Source of the DNA: Fidelibacterota bacterium
Lineage (GTDB): Bacteria > Fidelibacterota > Marinisomatia > Marinisomatales > S15-B10
NCBI GenBank assembly: GCA_002691365.1
Contig: NZHL01000015.1
Coordinates: 8,089 to 20,147, forward strand
Reading direction: 5' to 3'
Length of the DNA: 12,059 nt
The notes under the pieces were generated by a model that did no database searches, had not been told where the DNA came from, and saw only the letters and a program-made list of their open reading frames with translations. Both the position numbers and the translations under genes were made by a program. Shown piece after piece: positions 6,277 through 12,059 of this stretch (position 1 is the first letter of the stretch; each line of letters starts with the position of its first letter).

Positions 6277-7869
6277 ATGAATAAAATAATAACAGGTGCT
6301 GATTTATCTGAAAAAGAAAAAAATACCATTTTTTGGGCAAGTTTTCTTTCTTTAGCTGCAGCGGGTGTTTCTTTAGCATTTAGAATTGCTATGGGTGGCG
6401 TTTATGGCTCTGAACTTGGTTTGACTAATCTTCAAATTGGTCAAATTGTTGGAGCACAATTTTGGCCAGTTGCAATTACTATGATTGGTTTTAGTCTTGT
6501 AGTTGATAAAACTGGTTACAAAGCACCAATGTTTGCAGCAGCTGCATTACAAATAGTTGGAGGATTAGGAACATTTTTTGCTAACTCATTTGGGATGCTA
6601 TATCTTTTTGCTGTTTTTATGGGACTTGGTCATGGAATAGTTGAAGCTGTTATAAATCCTGTTTGTGCAGCAATCTATCCAAAAGAAAAAACTAAATGGT
6701 TAGCAATTCTTCATGCTGCATGGCCTGCAGGACTAATAAGTGGTAGTTTAATGATATTTCTAACAAAAGGAATTTTCGTTGGCTGGAATATACATTCTCT
6801 TTGGATTGCAATTCCTGCTATAATTTATGCATTTATGCTTTTAAAGAGTGTTTTTCCTGTTGATGAGAGAGTTCAAGCAGGTGTTCCATTTATGGATATG
6901 TTAAAACAAGTTGGTTTTTTAACTGCTACTATTGCATGTGGTCTACTAACTTACGAAATAGGTAACGTTTTACCTCTATTTACATCTTTTAACGTTCCCG
7001 GAAATTGGTTTACAATTAGTATGGTTTTAGGTCTAGTTATGGGTGGAGCATTCGGGTTTTATACTAAATCTCTTGGTCAACCAATTTTCTTTTTATTATG
7101 TTTACTTATGTTGCCAATTGCAACCGCTGAGTTAGGTACTGATAGTTGGATTCAAAAACTAATGACACCAGTTGTAAGTGGGTTTGGAATTGATCCTATA
7201 TTTTCAATAATTTTCTCAGCAAGCATAATGATGATTCTAAGATTGCAAGCTGGAACAATTTTAAAATTTGGTACTCCAGTCATGATTTTATGTGTAAGTG
7301 GTTTATTTTCTGCTGTAGGTCTTTTTTGGTTATCTTCTGCATCAGGTTTAGCAATTCTAATTGCTTTTATCATTTATGCTTTAGGTCAAACATTTTATTG
7401 GCCCTGTATATTAGGTTTTACATCTGAAAGGTATCCACAAGGAGGTGCTTTAACTTTAAACACAGTTTCTGCTTTAGGATTATTGTTTAATGGTATTATA
7501 GGAGCTCAAGTTCTAGGTGTAGCATTTGATAATTCTATTCATTCTCAAATTGTTGAAAAAGATCCTATATTTGCTGAGGCTGCATCTCAAGAGAAATCTT
7601 TCCTATGGATGAAAAACGATGCTATAATTCCAGAATTAAAAGATAGTTACATAAACAGCACATCAGGAGCATCAGCTGAAGAACAAACAGAACTAAATAA
7701 TATGTACTCAACTGCTGATGTTCAAGCTGGCAGAGATGTTTTAAGGTTTGCTACTGTATTTCCAGGTATTCTTTTTATAGTTTTTGGAGGATTAGTATTT
7801 TACTTCAATTCTATAGGAGGATATAAACCTATTAATTTAGTTGAAGAAAAAAAGGCTGCTAAAACTTAG
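6277..7869 (+). CDS. MFS transporter, probable sugar uptake
   Basis: This 530-residue protein is strongly hydrophobic, with about 12 membrane segments and no cleavable signal. The loop between segments 2 and 3 carries the MFS motif-A remnant (Gly71 to Lys82: GFSLVVDKTGYK). The segment around residues 123-153 (EAVINPVCAAIYPKEK, then AILHAAWPAGLISG) resembles the INP...LH region of FucP-like sugar:proton symporters. An unusually long polar stretch, about residues 417-490, lies between the last two membrane segments and would face the periplasm. Most MFS transporters have about 400-450 residues. Its place between the exported sugar proteins and the pentose enzymes suggests it imports the product of the first for use by the second. 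The substrate cannot be read from sequence. The stop codon lies inside a hairpin at the 3' end. Confidence 0.85.
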   Translation: MNKIITGADLSEKEKNTIFWASFLSLAAAGVSLAFRIAMGGVYGSELGLTNLQIGQIVGAQFWPVAITMIGFSLVVDKTGYKAPMFAAAALQIVGGLGTFFANSFGMLYLFAVFMGLGHGIVEAVINPVCAAIYPKEKTKWLAILHAAWPAGLISGSLMIFLTKGIFVGWNIHSLWIAIPAIIYAFMLLKSVFPVDERVQAGVPFMDMLKQVGFLTATIACGLLTYEIGNVLPLFTSFNVPGNWFTISMVLGLVMGGAFGFYTKSLGQPIFFLLCLLMLPIATAELGTDSWIQKLMTPVVSGFGIDPIFSIIFSASIMMILRLQAGTILKFGTPVMILCVSGLFSAVGLFWLSSASGLAILIAFIIYALGQTFYWPCILGFTSERYPQGGALTLNTVSALGLLFNGIIGAQVLGVAFDNSIHSQIVEKDPIFAEAASQEKSFLWMKNDAIIPELKDSYINSTSGASAEEQTELNNMYSTADVQAGRDVLRFATVFPGILFIVFGGLVFYFNSIGGYKPINLVEEKKAAKT

Positions 7870-7877
7870 CAGCCTTT
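7851..7877 (+). terminator. Hairpin at the MFS stop codon; terminator, attenuator or processing element
   Basis: The arms AAAGGCTGCT (7851-7860) and AGCAGCCTTT (7868-7877) are perfectly complementary (10 bp) around a 7-base loop. The stop TAG (7867-7869) falls in the loop and right arm. Only three T residues end the stem and then ATATA follows, so it is a weak intrinsic terminator at best. The next ATG is just 12 bases downstream, so it may instead tune expression of the downstream genes or stabilise the upstream mRNA. Confidence 0.55.
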
Positions 7878-7889
7878 ATATAAATATAA

Positions 7890-8903
7890 ATGTTCAAAAA
7901 TTACATTGACGTTAATGGAAAAACCAAAATTGGAGTTTTAACTACTTATTTAAAATTTGTTGGTGGTGCAGTGCCTGATGAACAAGGTAATTTACCTAGA
8001 AATGAAAATGGAGAATTAGTACTTGTTGATGGACTAAAACATTTAAAAATAAGTTCCCACATAAAGATAGATACCGTTCAAATCTCTTATTTTCCTGGTC
8101 TCAACCAGAACGATCTTTCAGAATTAGTTGAGAACTTAAAAAAACTTGAATTAAATGTTTTATTTATTTTAATGGTTGGTGGTGCTGATCCAATGAATCC
8201 TAAAGATGAAGATAAAGTAGTTGATATGCTTTTAGCTGGTGTCGATGCCGCAAAAAAACATAACATAGAAATTTGCTCTTCAACATCCATAGAAGAATGG
8301 ATGAAAAAAGATGATAAACCTAAATTAGGTGAAGATTATTTATCAGCAATATCACAAAATATAAAGTTGCATACTAGAGTTTTTAATGAAGCTGATATAA
8401 AAAATTCATCAATTAAAGAATGGAATATTGAATTTTTAAGGTTAGGTGAATTTCAAACGTTTACAAACCTTCAAAAATCATGGGATTTAGTAAAAGGGAT
8501 GAATAAATCAATAGGTTATCCTTTTTTTAAAGTTTTAATTGATTCATCTCATTGTGGAGACTCCGATCTTAATATGATTGAAAATATTAATATAATTCGC
8601 GAAATAGCTAAATCTGATGAACTAGGAATTTTTCATGCATCTGCTCCAACTACCAGAGGCTGTTTAAGTTCAGATGATGGGTGGATAGGAACATTATTAT
8701 CAGAATGTGTCAAAACTGGAAAGTTAAAATATGCTCTAGTTGAGATTTTTCAACATAATGATGAAGCATTAAAACCATTAAGAGATCTTGGAGATGGACA
8801 TGGAGTTGATACAACAAATGGTAGAAAATATCATGATTTGATGATTGAGGGCATTAATGATATTTCTAAAAGATTAAATAATTTAGCAGTTAGAGGCTTT
8901 TAA
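7890..8903 (+). CDS. Xylose-isomerase-like TIM-barrel enzyme, possible ketose 3-epimerase/isomerase
   Basis: This 337-residue cytoplasmic protein appears to be a sugar isomerase/epimerase TIM barrel of the xylose-isomerase-like (AP endonuclease 2) superfamily. The metal and substrate residues appear in the expected order at successive strand ends: E181 and E187 (spacing E-x5-E), D218 with H221 in LIDSSHCGD (D-x2-H), H249 and R256 in FHASAPTTRG (H-x6-R), and E285 in ALVEIFQHND. D-tagatose 3-epimerases show nearly the same spacing (E-x5-E, D-x2-H, H-x5-R, then E). It is longer than the usual 280-300 residues, with additions near the N-terminus (28-48) and C-terminus. Being upstream of ribulokinase suggests it makes or interconverts L-ribulose or a related ketose. 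No Shine-Dalgarno site is visible and a hairpin precedes it. The fold is likely; the exact reaction is inferred. Confidence 0.72.
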   Translation: MFKNYIDVNGKTKIGVLTTYLKFVGGAVPDEQGNLPRNENGELVLVDGLKHLKISSHIKIDTVQISYFPGLNQNDLSELVENLKKLELNVLFILMVGGADPMNPKDEDKVVDMLLAGVDAAKKHNIEICSSTSIEEWMKKDDKPKLGEDYLSAISQNIKLHTRVFNEADIKNSSIKEWNIEFLRLGEFQTFTNLQKSWDLVKGMNKSIGYPFFKVLIDSSHCGDSDLNMIENINIIREIAKSDELGIFHASAPTTRGCLSSDDGWIGTLLSECVKTGKLKYALVEIFQHNDEALKPLRDLGDGHGVDTTNGRKYHDLMIEGINDISKRLNNLAVRGF

Positions 8904-8941
8904 TTTTACTTATAGTTTAACAATTAATATTTGGAGAAATA

Positions 8942-9739
8942 ATGCCATACATAAAAACAAATGGAATTAAAATGTACTATGAAGAAAAAGGAACTGGTGA
9001 ACCTTTAATTCTTATAATGGGTTTTGGAGCTCCAGGATCATTATGGGAATTACACGTTAATGAATACTCAAAACATTTTAGATGCATAATGATTGATAAT
9101 AGAGGAGTTGGAAATTCAGATCAACCAGAAGGTCCATATAGTAGTGAAATGATGGCAAATGATGTAGCTGGTTTAATGGACGAATTAAATATTCAATCTT
9201 GTCGAATTGCTGGTATTTCAATGGGAGGAACAATAGCTCAGAGTTTAGCTTTAAATCATCCAAATAAAGTAAAAAGTATGGTATTAATTAGCACTTGGGG
9301 AAAATTTGATCAATATGCAGTTTCTGTTTATGAAAATTTAATAAAATTAAGAAAAGTCTGTGATCCAGGTGATTTTATGGAATTAATACAATTATGGATA
9401 TTTGCTACAGATTATTTTGGAAAAAATATACAAGATCTCAAACAAGGTCAAATTGATGCAAGAAATAATCCTAAACCTCAATCAGAGAATGGATTTGATG
9501 GTCAATTAAATGCATGCATGAACCATAACTCTTTAAATAGATTAAATGAAATTAACATTCCTGCTTTTATAGTGGTTGGTGAAAATGACATATTTACTCC
9601 ACTAGCTTTTTCTTTAACTTTAAATGAAAAAATCTCAAATAGTAAAATACTTAGAATCCCAAAAACAGGACATGCTTGTCATTGGGAAAATCTTGAGTTG
9701 TTTAATAGTGAAACCACTAAGTTTTTACAAGAAAATTGA
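8942..9739 (+). CDS. Alpha/beta hydrolase
   Basis: This 265-residue cytoplasmic hydrolase has the standard single-domain length and a complete triad. The nucleophile is Ser93 in the elbow GISMGG (91-96), the acid Asp216 in VVGENDIFTP, and the base His244 in KTGHACHWEN. The oxyanion region is LIMGFGAPGSLW (24-35), and DNRGVGNSDQPEGPYS (52-67) is the usual conserved strand-4 loop. Such enzymes include carboxylesterases and enol-lactonases of the 3-oxoadipate type; the substrate cannot be told from sequence. In this pentose operon it might open a sugar lactone or remove an ester from an imported sugar, which is inference from context. A good GGAG at 8933-8936, 5 bases before the ATG, supports the start. 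It ends 24 bases before the ribulokinase ATG. Confidence 0.85.
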   Translation: MPYIKTNGIKMYYEEKGTGEPLILIMGFGAPGSLWELHVNEYSKHFRCIMIDNRGVGNSDQPEGPYSSEMMANDVAGLMDELNIQSCRIAGISMGGTIAQSLALNHPNKVKSMVLISTWGKFDQYAVSVYENLIKLRKVCDPGDFMELIQLWIFATDYFGKNIQDLKQGQIDARNNPKPQSENGFDGQLNACMNHNSLNRLNEINIPAFIVVGENDIFTPLAFSLTLNEKISNSKILRIPKTGHACHWENLELFNSETTKFLQEN

Positions 9740-9750
9740 TTGATTGTATC

Positions 9751-9755
9751 AAGGA
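9751..9755 (+). promoter_or_regulatory. Shine-Dalgarno site choosing the araB start
   Basis: AAGGA lies 8 bases before the ATG at 9764. A TTG at 9740 would add eight residues that ribulokinases lack, and it abuts the previous stop codon with no such site. ATG is therefore preferred. Confidence 0.65.
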
Positions 9756-9763
9756 ATAATAAA

Positions 9764-11488
9764 ATGAAAAAATACACAATTGGTCTTGATTATGGTACAA
9801 ACTCTTGCAGAGCGTTAATTGTTGACATAAGTGATGGAACCGAACTTGCTTCATCTGTTTTTTTATATCCTAGTGGTGAAAATGGTATAATTTTAGATAG
9901 TTCAGATCCTAATTTAGCAAGACAAAACCCTAAGGATTATTTAGATGGTATAACCGCTACAATTTCGGGAGCAATTCAAAAAGCAAAAAAGAAAGATTCC
10001 TCCTTTGATTCGTTTAATATTGTAGGTATTGGAGTAGATACTACCGGAAGTAGTCCTATTCCAGTTGATAAAAAAGGTAATCCATTGTCATTTTTGGATA
10101 AATTTAAAAATAATCCAAATGCAATGTGTTGGTTATGGAGAGATCATACAAGTTTTAAAGAAGCGGAACAGATAACTCTCTTAGCAAAAGAAATTAGACC
10201 TGCATATCTTGACAAAATAGGTGGGACTTATTCTTCTGAATGGTATTGGAGCAAAATTTTACATTGTAAAAATATTGCCCCTGATGTTTTTGATGAAGCA
10301 TATAGTTTTGTTGAACTTTGTGATTATATACCTGCTGTTTTAACAGGAGAAATAAACCCAAATAAGATAAAAAGAAGTGTTTGTGCTGCTGGTCATAAAG
10401 CTATGTATAGCACTGATTGGAAAGGTCTTCCTGATATTGGTTTTATTGAACAACTTGATTCAAAACTCCTTAATCTTAGACAAAACTTATTTGACAAAGT
10501 TTACACATCTGAAACAGAAGCCGGAAAACTAAATTTAGAGTGGTCAAAAAAACTAAATTTAAAAGAAGGAATTTCTATTGCAGTGGGAGCATTTGATGCA
10601 CATATGGGAGCAGTTGGAGCTGGTGTTAAAGAAGGTACTTTAGTCAAAATTATGGGTACAAGCACTTGTGATATAATGGTGCAAAATAATAAAAATAAAT
10701 TAAATGATATCCCGGGTGTTTGTGGTGTGGTTGATGGTTCAGTTATGGAAGGTCACTATGGTATTGAAGCCGGTCAATCTGCAGTTGGAGATATATTTTT
10801 ATGGTTTGTAAATCATTTAACACCTTCAAAATATGGAACAAGAAAAATAGATGAAGAAGGAAATATTGATTTTGATGAAAAATTTGAAAATCTTCAAAAA
10901 GAAGCGGAAAAATTATTGCCAGGTGAATCAGGGTTAATGGCTTTGGATTGGAATAATGGGAATAGAACAATATTAACTGATGTGAGACTAACTGGTTTAA
11001 TGGTAGGGCAAACTTTACATACTAGTCCACATGAAATTTTTAGAGCACTGGTTGAGGCTACTGCTTTTGGCGCTTTAAAAATTATAAATAGAATAAAAGA
11101 ATATGATGTTGAAGTTAAAGAAATAGTTAACTGTGGAGGTTTAGCAATAAAAAGTCCTTTTCTAATGCAAATTTATGCTGATGTTACTGGAATTCCGATG
11201 AAAGTTTCAAAAAGTCATCAGACTCCAGCTTTAGGTGCAGCGATTTTTGGTGCAATTTCTGCTGGTGAGTTTAAAAATGTTTCTGATGCACAGGATTACA
11301 TGACAGGAACAGATAAAACATACAATCCAATTGCTGAGAACCATGATATATATAAAAAATTATACAAAATTTATAGCAAACTTCATGATTCTTTTGGAAC
11401 AAAAGAATCATCTGGAAGTATGTATAATATTATGAAAGATTTATTAAATATTAGAGATAGTCAAAGAAGAGTTAAAGGTACAAGCTAA
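9764..11488 (+). CDS. araB: L-ribulokinase
   Basis: AraB phosphorylates L-ribulose with ATP to L-ribulose 5-phosphate in the cytoplasm. This 574-residue protein has the full FGGY-kinase length (E. coli AraB is 566). Landmarks particular to AraB are KYTIGLDYGTNSCRALIVD (3-21), GIGVDTTGSSPIPVD (88-102), MCWLWRDHTSFKEAE (121-135), GGTYSSEWYWSKILH (153-167), the AAGHKAMY block (208-215), AFDAHMGAVGAG (276-287) with the likely catalytic Asp278, IMGTSTCDIMV (296-306), and a C-terminal NCGGLAIKSP nucleotide-binding segment (456-465). The WYW and AAGHK blocks separate AraB from xylulokinase and glycerol kinase. The araD gene follows with no gap: the stop TAA is directly followed by its ATG, so they should be coupled. 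Some relatives also accept other L- or D-ketopentoses. Confidence 0.95.
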   Translation: MKKYTIGLDYGTNSCRALIVDISDGTELASSVFLYPSGENGIILDSSDPNLARQNPKDYLDGITATISGAIQKAKKKDSSFDSFNIVGIGVDTTGSSPIPVDKKGNPLSFLDKFKNNPNAMCWLWRDHTSFKEAEQITLLAKEIRPAYLDKIGGTYSSEWYWSKILHCKNIAPDVFDEAYSFVELCDYIPAVLTGEINPNKIKRSVCAAGHKAMYSTDWKGLPDIGFIEQLDSKLLNLRQNLFDKVYTSETEAGKLNLEWSKKLNLKEGISIAVGAFDAHMGAVGAGVKEGTLVKIMGTSTCDIMVQNNKNKLNDIPGVCGVVDGSVMEGHYGIEAGQSAVGDIFLWFVNHLTPSKYGTRKIDEEGNIDFDEKFENLQKEAEKLLPGESGLMALDWNNGNRTILTDVRLTGLMVGQTLHTSPHEIFRALVEATAFGALKIINRIKEYDVEVKEIVNCGGLAIKSPFLMQIYADVTGIPMKVSKSHQTPALGAAIFGAISAGEFKNVSDAQDYMTGTDKTYNPIAENHDIYKKLYKIYSKLHDSFGTKESSGSMYNIMKDLLNIRDSQRRVKGTS

Positions 11489-12059
11489 ATGGATATCATT
11501 TCTAAATTAAAGAACGATGTTTATAATGCTAATATGGATTTAGTTAAATATGATCTAGTAACATTAACATGGGGAAATGTAAGCGGTGTTGATAGACAAT
11601 CAAATAAAATGGTAATTAAACCTAGTGGAGTAAATTATAATGAACTTACCCCTGATCATATGGTTGTAGTTAATTTAGAAAATGAATTAAATGAAAGTTC
11701 TTTAAACCCTTCATCTGATAGTCCTACACATGCTTATTTATATAATCACTTTAAAGATATTAAAGGTATAGCTCATAGCCACAGCGTATTTGCAACGATT
11801 TTTGCTCAAGCATGTAAAGAAATTCCCTGTTTAGGTACTACCCATGCAGATCATTTTAATGGTAATATTCCAATTGCTAGACACTTAACAAAAAAAGAAG
11901 TTGAAGAACACTATGAAAGGAATACTGGGAAAGTAATCATTGAAAGATTTAAAAATTTAAAACCACTAGAAAATCCTGCAATTCTATTATCTGGACACGC
12001 TCCTTTTTCATGGGGAAAGTCTCCAAAAGATTCAGTAAAAAATTTATTAATTTTAGAAA
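11489..12059 (+). CDS. araD: L-ribulose-5-phosphate 4-epimerase (3' end beyond window)
   Basis: AraD converts L-ribulose 5-phosphate to D-xylulose 5-phosphate, which enters the pentose phosphate pathway. The 190 visible codons cover most of a class II aldolase/AraD protein (about 230 residues in E. coli), and the frame is open at the window edge. The zinc ligands are His96 and His98 (IAHSHS) and His170 (LLSGHAPFSWG), with Asp77 as the further conserved acid (SSDSPTH) and Asp121 as the likely catalytic acid (GTTHADHF). TLTWGNVSGVD (25-35) and IKPSGVNY (43-50) form the phosphate-binding region. The close match to the E. coli layout favours AraD over fuculose-phosphate aldolase, which shares the fold but lacks the TLTWGN and GTTHADYF-type blocks. 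ATG follows the araB stop directly, with AAAGG about 10 bases upstream. Confidence 0.95.
   Translation, partial: MDIISKLKNDVYNANMDLVKYDLVTLTWGNVSGVDRQSNKMVIKPSGVNYNELTPDHMVVVNLENELNESSLNPSSDSPTHAYLYNHFKDIKGIAHSHSVFATIFAQACKEIPCLGTTHADHFNGNIPIARHLTKKEVEEHYERNTGKVIIERFKNLKPLENPAILLSGHAPFSWGKSPKDSVKNLLILE

Noticed and set aside
10743..10970. Open minus-strand frame of 75 codons inside araB
   Set aside because: It is antisense to a clear ribulokinase and its product is a low-complexity string rich in Leu, His and Tyr, as expected for a shadow frame.
1..12059. Mobile elements, CRISPR arrays, toxin-antitoxin pairs, phage genes, tRNA or riboswitches
   Set aside because: I saw no transposase, direct-repeat array, tRNA-like fold or conserved aptamer, and the genes form ordinary tightly spaced metabolic operons of uniform composition.

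Overview
This window is AT-rich (about 30% GC by eye) bacterial DNA, densely packed, and every gene with a convincing start uses ATG. It carries exported lipoproteins, a GWxTD-domain protein, an FG-GAP/VCBS-type lipoprotein and ThuA/DUF1080 sugar proteins. That mix suits a marine member of the Bacteroidota, Marinimicrobia (Neomarinimicrobiota) or a related group. This assignment is an inference from gene content and composition; no rRNA or other phylogenetic marker is present.

Layout. Two gene clusters diverge from a 146-base region (2373-2518) that has a good minus-strand promoter, a 14-bp palindrome and a weaker plus-strand promoter. The leftward cluster (2372 down to 1) encodes a ThuA-like lipoprotein, a second lipoprotein closer to classical ThuA, and the start of an FG-GAP/VCBS lipoprotein cut by the window edge. 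The rightward cluster (2519 to the end) encodes, in order: an exported GWxTD-domain protein; a large exported protein with a ThuA-like domain and a 3-keto-disaccharide hydrolase (DUF1080) domain that appears to be interrupted by a LamG-like domain; an MFS transporter; a xylose-isomerase-like TIM-barrel enzyme resembling ketose 3-epimerases; an alpha/beta hydrolase; ribulokinase (AraB); and L-ribulose-5-phosphate 4-epimerase (AraD, 3' end missing). There is no RNA gene, CRISPR array, insertion sequence or gene-free stretch above 300 bases.

How it may work. The right half reads as a pentose route: import by the MFS protein, ketose interconversion by the TIM-barrel enzyme, then phosphorylation and C4 epimerisation by AraB and AraD to D-xylulose 5-phosphate. 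The left half carries three ThuA-fold proteins and a DUF1080 domain, families tied to 3-keto-sugar and glycoside metabolism, all predicted to be outside the cytoplasm. The simplest joint model is an exported stage that releases a pentose or keto-pentose from a glycoside, followed by import and entry through L-ribulose. The substrate is unknown. No L-arabinose isomerase (AraA), glycoside 3-dehydrogenase, classical glycoside hydrolase or SusC/D pair is inside the window. The most unusual items are the split DUF1080 domain and the pairing of an epimerase-like enzyme with AraBD.
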